NCBI GenBank assembly: GCA_014155875.1
Contig: JACEFZ010017682.1
Span: 27,043-91,042 of the forward strand
DNA length: 64,000 nucleotides
Direction: 5' to 3'
Source: Cepaea nemoralis
Taxonomy: Eukaryota; Mollusca; Gastropoda; Stylommatophora; Helicidae
The notes beneath the pieces were generated by a model. It did not search any database and had not been told where the DNA came from. It saw only the letters and a list, made by a program, of their open reading frames with translations. The first letter of the stretch is position 1; each line of letters starts with the position of its first letter. Positions 1 through 10,040 of the stretch are shown here, in pieces. A program made the translations under genes and the position numbers.

Positions 1-1083
1 GTTGCCATTACTGTCTGTATTGTCTTTTGTTGCCATTACTGCTGTATTGTTGCCATTACTGTCTGTATTGTCTGTTTGTTGCCATTACTGTCTGTATTGT
101 CTGTTTGTTGCCATTACTGTCTGTATTGTCTGTTTGTTGCCATTACTGTCTGTATTGTCTGTTTGTTGCCATTACTGTCTGTATTGTCTGTTTGTTGCCA
201 TTACTGTCTGTATTGTCTGTTTGTTGCCATTACTGTCTGTATTGTCTGTTTGTTGCCATTACTGTCTGTATTGTCTGTTTGTTGCCATTACTGTCTGTAT
301 TGTCTGTTTGTTGCCATTACTGTCTGTATTGTCTGTTTGTTGCCATTACTGTCTGTATTGTCTGTTTGTTGCCATTACTGTCTGTATTGTCTGTTTGTTG
401 CCATTACTGTCTGTATTGTCTGTTTGTTGCCATTACTGTCTGTATTGTCTGTTTGTTGCCATTACTGTCTGTATTGTCTGTTTGTTGCCATTACTGTCTG
501 TATTGTCTGTTTGTTGCCATTACTGTCTGTATTGTCTGTTTGTTGCCATTACTGTCTGTATTGTCTGTTTGTTGCCATTACTGTCTGTATTGTCTGTTTG
601 TTGCCATTACTGTCTGTATTGTCTGTTTGTTGCCATTACTGTCTGTATTGTCTGTTTGTTGCCATTACTGTCTGTATTGTCTGTTTGTTGCCATTACTGT
701 CTGTATTGTCTGTTTGTTGCCATTACTGTCTGTATTGTCTGTTTGTTGCCATTACTGTCTGTATTGTCTGTTTGTTGCCATTACTGTCTGTATTGTCTGT
801 TTGTTGCCATTACTGTCTGTATTGTCTGTTTGTTGCCATTACTGTCTGTATTGTCTGTTTGTTGCCATTACTGTCTGTATTGTCTGTTTGTTGCCATTAC
901 TGTCTGTATTGTCTGTTTATTGCCATTACTGTCTGTATTGTCTGTTTATTGCCATTACTGTCTGTATTGTCTGTTTATTGCCATTACTGTCTGTATTGTC
1001 TGTTTGTTGCCATTACTGTCTGTATTGTCTGTTTGTTGCCATTACTGACTGTATTGTCTGTTTGTTGCCATTACTGACTGTAA
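1..1083. repeat. 29-bp minisatellite (about 37 copies)
   Basis: A nearly perfect head-to-tail array with a 29-bp period and core GTTGCCATTACTGTCTGTAT. Because 29 is not a multiple of 3 and the unit lacks stops, all three plus frames are open for over 1 kb; this is not coding. A few G-to-A and T-to-A variants appear only at the right end (about 918-1075). It lies downstream of ABCC exon 3 on the minus strand, so it is probably intronic. The array begins at the window edge and may extend further. Confidence 0.97.
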
Positions 1084-1087
1084 TCAC

Positions 1088-1717
1088 AACAATGGCACTT
1101 ATAAGTATCATCAATATAAGTACAATCATAATGGGGGACTTAAAAGTATCATCAATATAAGTACTATCATAATCGGGAACTTACAAGTTTCATCAATATA
1201 AGTACTATCATAATGGGAGACTTACAAGTATATCAATATAAGTAATATCACAATGGGGGACTTACAAGTATCTTCAATATAAGTAATATCATAATGGGGG
1301 ACTTACAAGTATCTTCAATATAAGTAATATCATAATGTGGGACTGACAAGTATCATCAATATACATACAATCATAATGGGGGACTGACAAGTATCATCAA
1401 TATAAGCACAATCATAATGATGGGACTTACAAGTATCATCAATATAAGTACTATCATAATCGGGAACTTACAAGTTTCATCAATATAAGTACTATCATAA
1501 TGGGGGACTTACAAGTATATCAATATAAGTAATATCACAATGGGGGACTTACAAGTATCTTCAATATAAGTAATATGATAATGGGGGACTTACAAGTATC
1601 TTCAATATAAGTAATATCATAATGGAGGACTTACAAGTATCATCAATATAAGTACTATCATAATGGGGGACTTACAAGTATCATCAATATAAGCAGAATC
1701 ACAACAAAGGGACTTAC
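1088..1717 (-). repeat. 41-bp minisatellite carrying copies of the ABCC exon 3 splice donor
   Basis: About 15 units of ~41 bp. Read on the minus strand each unit contains GATGATACTTGTAAGTCCC. The true end of the neighbouring exon reads GATGATACTCACACTT followed by GTAAGTCCC. The array starts exactly at the donor of that exon and repeats the exon tail plus the first intron bases, so it appears to have been seeded from the exon-intron junction. Each unit keeps a near-consensus 5' splice site in the sense orientation. Confidence 0.85.
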
Positions 1718-1846
1718 AAGTGTGAGTATCATCACTACTGGAGCAAACACATCAGCTGTGAGCAGACTATGAACCTCTGTGTGTGTGTGACCAACAACAT
1801 CGATGAAATCCAACGCTGACAGGACAACCATAAGTATAAGTAGAAT
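1718..1846 (-). CDS. ABCC/MRP-type ABC transporter, exon 3 (TMD0 segment)
   Basis: A 129-bp exon in phase 0 at both ends (43 residues), bounded by acceptor TTTTATCTTGCAG and donor GTAAGTC on the minus strand. It encodes a hydrophobic helix starting ILLILMVVLSALDFIDVV, then a short loop and a second hydrophobic stretch ending VVMILTL. It follows in frame from the upstream exon at 2323-2505, which matches the N-terminal domain of ABCC (MRP) transporters. In that family the equivalent exon encodes the second TMD0 helix. The assignment rests mainly on exon 2 and on phase; this segment alone is not diagnostic. The rest of the transporter lies beyond the left edge of the window. Confidence 0.6.
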
Positions 1847-2137
1847 CTGCAAGATAAAATATCCGTTTTCACTTTGTGGTCACATTAATGTCATTTGAAC
1901 AAACAAGTTCACATCCATTACAGCATGCTGCCTTATATTTACTCCCACCCAAGTCCAAGGCAACTGAAATCATGGAAAGCGGCAACACTTCTTAAATTTG
2001 TTGGTGAATATGTATTAAATTCATGCTAAAGATGAGCGGTTTCTATTCTGAGAGCTCTTACTCAACTCCTTTCTAAATGCATTTCTTCAGTTCTGACTTC
2101 CTGTTGTCCTGTGTATCCTCATTGTTGCGGTCATCTT

Positions 2138-2325
2138 CCAGGTCAAACACATGCCCAACACCTGTGACAATGTGTCCCGTCTAAACTATGAAATATGGGC
2201 AAGTGAAACACTGGAAACCCCAACCTTACCAGTAATCCTCCAGGTCACACACATCCCCAAGATGTGTGACAATATGTCCCGTCTAAACTATGAAATATGG
2301 GCAAGTGAAACCCCAACCTTACCAG
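2138..2325 (-). repeat. Tandem duplication (two ~95-bp copies) spanning the exon 2 splice donor
   Basis: Two adjacent copies share GTCCCGTCTAAACTATGAAA and the end CCCAACCTTACCAG on the plus strand. On the minus strand the true donor is AGGCTG then GTAAGGTTGGGG, and the duplicated copy ends ATTACTG then GTAAGGTTGGGG. A second potential donor about 93 bp inside the intron therefore follows from the duplication. Confidence 0.8.
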
Positions 2326-2505
2326 CCTCATCAGAACCAGCCAACTGAAGGTCTGCCCAGACACTGTCGTGGGCCAGCCAGTTAAGTACCATGTGTAGAA
2401 GGGGGCACTTAGCCACAGCCAGCCACACGGCACCCACACCAGCACTGTGGAGCGGAAACACTCGGTAAACTGTGGCCAGCTTCCATGCCAGGTGAGATCT
2501 TCGTC
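2323..2505 (-). CDS. ABCC/MRP-type ABC transporter, exon 2 (TMD0 start)
   Basis: A 183-bp exon, phase 0 to phase 0 (61 residues), with acceptor CTATTTCAAG and donor GTAAGG on the minus strand. The protein begins DEDLTWHGSWPQFTECFRST and continues VLVWVPCGWLWLSAPFY. This fits the conserved start of ABCC transporters: in human MRP1 the same place has a tryptophan-bearing segment, then FTKCFQNTVLVWVPC and an aromatic first helix. ABCC proteins export conjugated organic anions across the plasma membrane with ATP; TMD0 is the N-terminal five-helix extension of the long members. The exon joins the downstream exon at 1718-1846 in frame. Which ABCC member it is cannot be told from two exons. Confidence 0.8.
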
Positions 2506-2509
2506 CTTG

Positions 2510-2850
2510 AAATAGGAGAACAGAAACAACAATCAGTCACACATACGAGGTCAGTTTCTAGGATATGTTAAAACAACATATCAGGCTAGTCTACATAGTA
2601 CAGAGAACAGAAGCAATAATCAGTCACACATACGAGGTCAGTTTCTGGGATATGGGGAACACAACATATCAGGCTAGTCTACACTACACAGAGAACAGAA
2701 ACAACAATCAGTCACACATACGAGGTCAGTTTCTGGGATATGGGGAACACAACATATCAGGCTAGTCTACACTACACAGAGAACAGAAACAACAATCAGT
2801 CACACATACGAGGTCAGTTTCTGGGATATGGGGAACACACACACATAGTA
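2510..2850 (-). repeat. ~88-bp minisatellite abutting and copying the ABCC exon 2 acceptor tract
   Basis: Almost four units of ~88 bp run from the acceptor of exon 2 into the intron. On the minus strand each unit carries GATTGTTGTTTCTGTTCTC, the same pyrimidine tract that precedes the real acceptor, and in the repeats it is followed by TGTGTAG instead of CTATTTCAAG. The units thus look like extra 3' splice sites upstream of the true one. Confidence 0.8.
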
Positions 2851-3121
2851 CCAACTTTCAGTGACACATATCAGGCTGGTCTACACCAAACTTACCATCT
2901 TGATAGACGATAGTTTGTAAACTGGAGTTATACCTCTCCATAACACAAAGCCTGTACTTAATTTACAGACCATGTGTTGCCCATGTAGCATGATCCCTCT
3001 CTCGGCCTGCCTAGTTCACTCCAGAGGAATAGATGTTAGTTACTCTGGCAGTCAAAGGTATTTGCAACATCTCCATTGCTTATAAGCGCTTCCTAATTTG
3101 TTGATTAATGTTCCATTATTA

Positions 3122-4242
3122 GTTAGTTAGTTAGTTAGTCGACAGATCATCCTCGTTGCACATCGAACCATTCAGTCCATAAGTGCTCGGATCCCCTCCT
3201 CAGCAAATCCCGCAGCGTGTAGCGGCTAACGACGCCAGTTCTGTGTTGGTTTATCAATCTTCTTTGGCTTCCTGCATAGTGTTCTTGTTTGGCCAGCCCT
3301 CTTTTAATTTGCTGCTCCCGCAGTCTGGCCATTGTTGTAGATTCACAGTCATCACTTGGTTCTCGCAAAAGTCTCACTTCTCGTAGAGCATTCAGAATGT
3401 CAGCCTGGTCCATGGCGCGTCCGCCCTCCACAGTAGCCTCACCTGCGAGCTTGTCAGCCCGCTCATTTCCTTGTACTCCCGCATGACCTGGCACGAAGAT
3501 GAAACTAATCTTTGCCAGCCGAGACCGCTTCAGTGGCAGCAACCATTCTCTTCGGATCGACCCCTCCTCTATCCTCTTGATCATGTTCATTGAGTCGCTA
3601 AGGAAACAAGCCCTAGTGAATGTCTGTGTCTCGAGCCATGTTATTGCTTTACTTACTGCCATGACTTCCATGGTCAGGCTACTTGTGGTTTCAGTGAAAG
3701 CACCAGAGTCCTCCTTCACAATTCTCCCTCCGGCCCGAGCTATAAAGGCCCATGAGCTTCTCACATGTCGGACGACCGACCCATCTGTGTAGATGACCGC
3801 GTCACCGTCTAGCGAATTCTCGAAAATCAACGCTTGTACTTCAGCCTCCACAGCAGCCGGATTTTCTTGTCTGCATTTTCTATCTAGTTGGATGCAAACT
3901 GAAAAGGATGTGCAGAAGTCTGTTGGCACTTGCACCCACTCCTCGCCAGGTTCTAAGTCCTCAAGTGAACACACCTGTTGAAGAATGTCTTCGGCTTGAC
4001 CCATCCACGACCGTCCTCTTTTTAACCTGCTGCCCTTCACCTTCCTAATTTCACTATGCAGTGGATGTTGTGTGTTTGCGTTAATTCTGAGGTAGGCGCG
4101 TGCCCTGCAAACTTGTACTCTCTCTTCAATGGTTGGAAAATCAAGAAGGTAGCGCATCGCCCTGCATGCTGTATCTCTTGTACATCCAAGAATAATGTGC
4201 ATAGCTTCATTCTGTATCCTTTCCATCCTTTCTATCTGCTTA
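3122..4242 (-). mobile_element. 5'-truncated LINE with RNase H domain, flanked by a 16-bp target-site duplication
   Basis: The element is bounded by identical 16-bp direct repeats, TAATGTTCCATTATTA, at 3106-3121 and 4243-4258. Its 3' end on the minus strand is a short (CTAA)n tail at about 3122-3138. It keeps only the distal part of ORF2. The RNase H domain downstream of RT and the short tandem tail point to the I-like group of LINEs. It sits in the proposed first intron of the ABCC gene in the same orientation as that gene. Confidence 0.85.
3147..4242 (-). CDS. LINE ORF2 C-terminus: RT thumb remnant and RNase H
   Basis: An uninterrupted frame of ~365 residues inside the truncated LINE. It opens with the post-RT segment (ERMERIQNEAMHIILGCT) typical of LINE polymerases, then a linker. 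The RNase H domain follows with its acidic residues visible: YTDGSV (first Asp), LTMEVMAV (Glu), FLSDSMNMI (second Asp) and PGHAGVQGNERADKLAGEA (the His and last Asp). RNase H removes RNA from the cDNA hybrid during target-primed reverse transcription. An ATG frame extends ~12 codons further right into host flank; those codons lie beyond the target-site duplication and do not belong to the element. Without endonuclease or RT it cannot move alone. Confidence 0.9.
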
Positions 4243-4728
4243 TAATGTTCCATTATTAACCCAACACAGCAAAACATGTCCTATACAAGATTTCATCACT
4301 CTCTGTCTGACATTACATAGCGAAATACATGCTAATCAATCAATGTGTCAACAAGATTACCCAGAAAGGAGTGTCACAAAAGCCTTGAAGGTATCCAGAC
4401 ATCAGGGCTGTGTCAGTGTCCATCACTCCCCTCCACTTCTGGCTGGGGGAGGGTGAGGTGGAGCACAATTCAAATAATGAGTGGCAAATCAAAACACTTT
4501 ATGTCGCTCACTTTATGTATGCTTCCGATCAACTGGAAAGAAAGAATTTCTCTAGTGTAAATTTTCATTGACTGGACATTAAAATTGTGGAAGTTACTGG
4601 AAAATAAACAAATAAAACACTGTCAACATCCAGGCAATTTATCATCCCATGGCAGTTTCAGGAAGTTTGAATAAGACAATTAATCTTGCCATGGCACCCA
4701 AACAGTTAATCAAGTCTGAATATTCAAG

Positions 4729-5040
4729 ATTATAGTGGCCACGTGATCTTTAGGTTCCATTCATTCATCTCCAAATATTGAAGATTACAGCCTCCATGTG
4801 ATCTTTAGGTTCCTTTCATTCATCTCCAAATATTGAAGATTACAGCATCAATGTGATCTTTAGGTTCCATTCACTCATCTCCAAATGTTGAAGATTACAG
4901 CCTCCATGTGATCTTTAGGTTCCATTCATTCATCTTCAAATATTGAAAATGACAGTGAAAATGTGATCTTTAAGTTTCTTTCATTAATCTTTAGGTTCCT
5001 TTCATTCATCTTTAGGTTCCTTTCATTTATCTCCAAATAA
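4729..5040. repeat. ~60-bp imperfect tandem repeat (about 5 units)
   Basis: Units share GTGATCTTTAGGTTCC and CATTCATCTCCAAATATTGA with a 60-bp period from about 4729 to 4960; shortened units (TCTTTAGGTTCCTTTCATT) follow to 5040. The stretch 4243-4728 to its left shows no gene that I can support. Confidence 0.8.
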
Positions 5041-5283
5041 AAACTTATGGTGTCCAAGATGCTTCAGGTTTTCTTTTTTTAACACAATGTAACATTATGA
5101 TACAGAAAATGATGTTTACAATGAAGTCCATTGGAATGCCTCCCAGCATGACTCAAGTTTCTTGGAAAGTTTGTCCCCGAAGGATGAGACTGTATTTGTT
5201 GCCATTTTGTCCATGGTAATGACGAAACCCATCATTTTTTTCCCCACTTATTTCATTTTCATTTATTTTATTGTTTATATTAA

Positions 5284-5520
5284 TGGCCGGTCTCCATGGC
5301 GAAGAGATTACGGACGCGGTTCATGATCCCGCATATCCATGTTCAAAACACAGCTGTGTGTGAATTTGCAGCAGACCGCGTTGCGCTGGTTTTTTACAAA
5401 ATGGTATGGGTGGTGGTCGTTCAGAAAGCAATGGCAAATTACTAAACATAAACTTGCCAAGATATCAACAACAGCAAAAATTCTGGTGCTGACTGCAAAC
5501 GTCCTGTAAAGGATATGCAC
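5284..5520 (+). mobile_element. tRNA-derived SINE (family A)
   Basis: The head resembles a pol III promoter: A-box-like TGGCGAAGAGATTA and a degenerate B box TGTTCAAAACA. The body carries the family signature CAGAAAGCAATGGCAAA and ends with TGCTGACTGCAAACGTCCTG. The same body recurs at 11500-11715, 14518-14757, 17357-17575, 20365-20600 and, inverted, at 22680-22921. The 350 bases after it (5521-5880) hold nothing recognisable. Confidence 0.75.
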
Positions 5521-5884
5521 CTAACTTGTTTTATATCAGTGGATAGCCATTTTGAATATTAATTTAAGTAAATGAAACAATATTTCAAAAATGTATGGTT
5601 ACTTAATTAGGTCTGATGTCATGAACAAAATAATAAATGGTAGCTAAGGTCTTTCTTCACAAATAAAAAAGTTACACTGAGGTAAATGTTAAAAAACGGT
5701 AATATAGGTGATAGGGCACATGTTATCAAAGTGCTCAAACACTATTTTCTTGTTTGTTCGCATGAAATGATATGACTGACACACATTAACATGTCGGCTT
5801 AGGAATGACCTACAAACTTGAATAAGGTACTTTTGGGTTGGGTTTTTTTCTAGAGGTATCCAACAATGTAAATGGCTGTTGTTT

Positions 5885-6027
5885 GTCGAGACTCCTGTCT
5901 TTTCCACTTTTCACATTGGGCAGTGGGGAGTGTTTTGTGTGATATTCACTGGCACAGGAACGGAGCATAATGGGGACGACCCGTTGCTGTGAAGTTGGAA
6001 CTGCAACTAACTAACTAACTAACTAAA
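5885..6027 (+). mobile_element. LINE 3' end with (CTAA)n tail
   Basis: A short 3' fragment ending in five CTAA units. It contains GGGGACGACCCGTTGCTGTG near the tail. The same sequence occurs inverted at about 14798-15070, 20638-20920 and 25968-26130, so this is a dispersed family. The CTAA tail matches that of the RNase H LINE at 3122-4242, so the copies probably derive from a related LINE. Confidence 0.75.
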
Positions 6028-6552
6028 TTGCATAATTGAAAAGCAATTTAGAAAATGCTACTAAAATTAAGTCGGGGTGAGAAAGGGTGAAATAACGACA
6101 GGTGGAGGTCGTTGCCAACTATTTGAGACTGAAGGAATTTAAGAATTTACCAATCTGGTTGTAATGTGTAAAGATAAGGAACTGACACAGGGCTATCTTA
6201 TCTATCAGAACATGTTGTGATGTTCACCTAATCTAATCTTATCTGTTGATCTAGATGTTGGATACATCGTGGGATCTGTAACTAAATCTCCACTAATTTC
6301 AATCATTATTAAGGACTATTGATTGACGTAGTATTTAAATAGTAGTTAGTTTAACTCAGCTACCATCGGAACTCCGTGGACAAAAACATTCAACAATTCA
6401 ATAACAATCAATCAGGCAGATCCCGACTGTGTATAAATTCAAGATGCGGGTTATACAGTTATGCCCTTGCTAAACTAAACAACATTTAAACATACCAAAC
6501 AGCCGTCAGTGGCCGTGTAAGATGAATGATTAGATAGAGAGAGAGAAGATAC

Positions 6553-6678
6553 CTGAGATGAGAGACAACATGCAACTGTCCGCCCGCCCCGGCCGGTCGA
6601 CCTCTCGTCTGCTATCTCCTGCTCCATGGCTGGAGGGGGCGGGTCGGGCGGCGCTGGCTGTTTCATTCTCCCAGCCAC
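6553..6678 (-). CDS. Candidate first coding exon (possibly ABCC exon 1)
   Basis: On the minus strand an ATG opens a 42-codon frame, MAGRMKQPAPPDPPPPAMEQ and onward, ending CLSSQ at a good donor (CTCAG then GTATCT) in phase 0. The stretch is GC-rich and CpG-rich in contrast to the AT-rich surroundings, as expected of a 5' exon. Its phase fits exon 2 at 2323-2505, so joining the two is possible; exon 1 of ABCC genes is short and poorly conserved. No other evidence links them, so this is a suggestion. A transcript would settle it. Confidence 0.4.
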
Positions 6679-6899
6679 AAGAGTTCGCTTTCATGTTTGC
6701 TGCTGTGGCCTCTTCTTCTTCTATCTCATCTCTGTATCAAGATCTAAAGGAGGTTCTGGAACTATCTATGATGTTTAGAGTTTAGTCGATGGATCAACAT
6801 CACAGCACACGGGTATAACCCGTAAGGTGTAACCCATAAGTGCTCCGTTCTACTCCTAACTCAAACCTGAGTCTAGAGAGACTCAACTCAGTGCACGAA

Positions 6900-7192
6900 C
6901 TCCGTAGCACCGGCGAGGATCCTGAAATACTTTGGGTAGATTTTTTACTCGAAATTTTGTCCGGGCAGCGCCGTTAGGCTACTCTTTTTCGATTTCCAAC
7001 TGCCAAGGGATTTTTTTACGTGCACAACAATACACACGGGCGTCCGATCTCACTATCCAGAGACCAGAGGAATTGTTATTACTAGAAGTCCACGTGAAAA
7101 AAATCCCGGTCGTCACCGGGGCTTAAACCCGTGACCTCCAGCACTCGAGGCAGACACCATACCTCGAAACCACGCAGACACCCCCCCCCCCC
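6900..7192 (-). mobile_element. tRNA-derived SINE (family B)
   Basis: On the minus strand a tRNA-like head has A-box-like TGGTTTCGAGGTATGG and B-box-like GGGTTTAAGCCCC, followed by a non-tRNA body. A run of C (plus strand, 7181-7192) lies at its 5' side. The stretch to the right, 7200-8530, has no recognisable gene; it contains a short ~15-bp repeat (CACTAATCCACCAAA) at about 8150-8250. Confidence 0.65.
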
Positions 7193-8530
7193 ACTATCTA
7201 TGATGTTATGTCATTTACGGTAGTAGTGCTGTTTGCCTCCAGTACATGATAATTGTTGCAAGGGTGACCTCCTGCTACTCATGTCGTATTGCTGTGTGGC
7301 TTTAATTGGCAAGATGTGAATTGTGTTCATTCTCAAATTATTGTGGGTTCAGGTGGATGATAAACCTGACTAACAGGGCGTAGACTTGGAGCATTTCGTG
7401 GATGTTCTACCCAGGGCATGCAGGTGTGCGGGGCAATGGGTAGGCTGACAGATCAGCTGTGCTACCCCTCTAGGTGGAGGGCTACTTTTTTATGATACAA
7501 TGATGTGGCGACGGCTGTCTGGGGTCGGGTGCGGAATGCGGATGAACAGACTGAGTATCCACACCTGGAATGATTGGCTCTGCGGAAAGTGAGTGGAGGG
7601 TCTGGGCGATACTCAAAGCGTAGATGACAAAAGATTTCCAGCTAATTGCTACTGCAATAGTCAGCCAGGGGACTCTTCATTGACTTTTGAAGTGAAACAG
7701 AGGTAAAAACAGGAGCAAGGACCACTTACTTCTGCTACGGTGATGTGAGGAGAAGAGCGCAACCCTGGACTGCGTAGGGCCAAAGAAGAAAATGAATGAA
7801 GAAGAAAGAACCTCTCACCGTCCTCGGTTAACAAGAATAGAAAAGAATTAAGGTTTAAGAAGGTCCAGGGTGGGCCGACAGGGAATTGGAACAATATTCT
7901 CCAATTCCAGACAAAGAATTACTCCAAGGGCTGTTCTAAGCACCAATGACTATAACAAGAGTCTATCAACTAAACGACAAAGTAAGAGTAACACAAGCAT
8001 CATTTGTTTATTAAACTTCTGAACTTCACAATAATATACAGACATGTAGCATCAACAAGGAAGTTAGGATACAGCAAAAATCAAACAGCAAAAGACACTA
8101 ATCCAACAAATAAAATTCCTAAGTGTAGCAAAAACTTCTAATCCAGTAAAAACTCCAAATCTACCAAACACTAATCCACCAAACACTAATCCACCAAAAA
8201 CTAATCCACCAACAACTAATTCACTAGACACTAATTTACCAAAAACTTCTAGTCCACTAAAAACTAATTTAACAAAAGCTTCTAGCCACCAAAAAACCCA
8301 GGAAAATCTAAAATCTAAAACTAGAATTCTGGCTTTTCCACTGCAAAACTTCAGGGTCTAACTACTAAACACACATTAGCAATAGGCATTGGCGCCTCGT
8401 CACTCAGTGTGGTGGACTACGGAAAAGGCCAGTTCTACGTGCGCAGAGGCCTTTTATACTGGGGTCCCAGAGTTCCAGACCAATCAGACGCCCTCTTGCA
8501 GAATTCCACCATCATCGCGAGCCGAGTAAA

Positions 8531-8850
8531 GAAGGGGAAGGCAGAGCATGTGTGGGAATGTCCAGCGTGAAATGAAGGGGAAGGCAGAGCATGTGTGGGA
8601 ATGTCCAGCGTGAAATGAAGGGGAAGGCAGAGCATGTGTGGGAATGTCCAGTGTGAAATGAAGGGGAAGGCAGAGCATGTGTGGGAATGTCCAGTGTGAA
8701 ATTAAAGGGAAGGCAGGGCATGTGTGGGAATGTCCAGGGTGAAATGATGTCGACTCTTGAAGGGGAAGGCAGAGCATGTGTAGGAATTTCAAGCGTGAAA
8801 TGATGTCGATTCTTGAGTTGAGTTGAAGGGGAAGGCAGCGCATGTGTTTA
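8531..8850. repeat. 43-bp minisatellite (about 6 to 7 units)
   Basis: Units begin GAAGGGGAAGGCAGAGCATG and repeat every 43 bp from 8531 to about 8735. Two or three longer variants follow, with an inserted GATGTCGA(C/T)TCTTGA segment, to 8850. Open frames over it on the minus strand (HALPSPSFH repeats) reflect the repeat only. Confidence 0.92.
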
Positions 8851-8920
8851 AGATCAAATAAGCTAATTCGATAGAGGTTACAAATAGTACATAATAAACA
8901 CATGACACGAAAGAAAGAAA
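8844..8920. repeat. Left arm of a 77-bp inverted repeat
   Basis: This arm matches the reverse complement of 9964-10040 over 77 bases with a single mismatch. It contains AAGCTAATTCGATAGAGG in the middle. The arms are 1,043 bp apart and enclose the decayed LINE RNase H segment and its 57-bp array. They may be terminal repeats of a composite element. Confidence 0.85.
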
Positions 8921-8994
8921 CATACACCCCACAATTTCAATATGTAATATATGTACTTAATATTAGAATAGGGTCATAAATGCAGTGAACAAGA

Positions 8995-9372
8995 GTGCCG
9001 GGGTTGTCCGACAGGCAGCGCTGAATGGAAGATGCAACGACTGATTCACGGCAACTTGCGCCCATCTACACGGATGGCTCTGTGCTAAGAAGCAAACGAA
9101 GCGTCTGTGGGTTCAAAGCGAAGATTGATGGGCGATGTTTAATTCAGGAGATCCTGGCATATGATACCACAACATTTAGTCTATGATTGGAGGTGGAGGC
9201 GGTCACTGCTGTGTTTCGCTGGCTGAAGGACAAACAGCATACACATGTGATTGTAACGGACTCACGGAGCTTCTGAGTAGAGTTAGTACAGGCATGTTTC
9301 GTGCACAGTGACATGCTTCAATTAAACATCAAATCTAAGGAGCATCAGTTTAATCTTTTCCCCAGTACATGC
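8995..9372 (+). pseudogene. Decayed LINE RNase H segment
   Basis: The translation reads IYTDGSVLRSKRSVCGFKAK and continues with an Asp-containing TDSRSF, interrupted by stops (for example within the TFSL-LEVEAV and SRSF-VELV regions). YTDGS and the Glu of LEVEAV are RNase H catalytic motifs. The final motif begins at about 9369 (HAGVLGNEQANWL) and becomes the unit of the tandem array that follows. After the array the frame resumes at about 9840 as DKADVVGALRDHVYS, similar in position to DQADILNALREV of the LINE at 3147-4242. Confidence 0.75.
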
Positions 9373-9838
9373 TGGTGTACTGGGAAACGAGCAGGCAAAT
9401 TGGTTGGATCTGCACCCAGGGTGGGGTACTGGTGTACTGGGAAACGAGCAGGCAAATTGGCTGGATCTGCACCCAGTGTGGGGTACTGGTGAACTGGGAA
9501 ACGAGCAGGCAAATTGGTTGGATATGCACCCAGGGTGAGGTACTGGTGTACTGGGAAACAAGCAGGCAAATTGGTTGGATCTGCACCCAGTGTGGGGTAC
9601 TGGTGTACTGGGAAACGAGCAGGCAAATTGGTTGGATCTGCAGCCAGGGTGGGGTACTGGTGTACTGGGAAACGAGCAGGCAAATTGGTTTGATATGCAC
9701 CCAGGGTGAGGTACTGGTGTACTGGGAAACAAGCAGGCAAATATTGGTTGGATCTGCACCCAGTGTGGGGTACTGGTGTACTGGGAAACGAGCAGGCAAA
9801 TTGGTTGGATCTGCACCCAGTGTGGGGTACTGGTGTAC
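9373..9838 (+). repeat. 57-bp minisatellite amplified from an RNase H motif (8 units)
   Basis: Eight units of 57 bp (one 59). In the RNase H frame each unit encodes GVLGNEQANWLDLHPGWGT or a close variant, which is the conserved last motif of LINE RNase H (GHAGV-GNE-AD-LA). The period is exactly 19 codons, so all frames stay open. Units alternate between three spellings of the spacer (CAGGGTGGGG, CAGTGTGGGG, CAGGGTGAGG). A second copy is at 15228-15698. Confidence 0.9.
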
Positions 9839-9963
9839 GATAAGGCAGATGTAGTCGGGGCCCTATGAGATCATGTGTATAGTGTGGACGAACGGATAAT
9901 CATCGCGTTGAAAGAACCGTTGCAACAGGAAGTGACCAGGGGATATGGCCGACGCCTCAGTAC

Positions 9964-10040
9964 TTTCTTTCTTTCGTGTCATGTGTTTATTATGTACTAT
10001 TTGTAACCTCTATCGAATTAGCTTATTTGATCTTTAACAC
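9964..10040. repeat. Right arm of the 77-bp inverted repeat
   Basis: Reverse complement of 8844-8920 with one mismatch. It begins TTTCTTTCTTTCGTGTCATG. It is duplicated at about 15827-15898 in the second block, where no left arm exists. The stretch 10041-10540 holds nothing recognisable. Confidence 0.85.

Noticed and set aside
1..1083. CRISPR-like array because of the regular 29-bp period
   Set aside because: There are no spacers between repeats, the context is eukaryotic and no cas gene is present.
2..1160. Three long overlapping plus-strand open frames (over 330 codons)
   Set aside because: They are the three readings of a stop-free 29-bp tandem repeat. No start context, domain or codon bias.
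9322..9816. Several 130-160-codon frames on both strands over the 57-bp array
   Set aside because: The period is 19 codons, so all frames are open. The duplicated copy breaks them with small indels.
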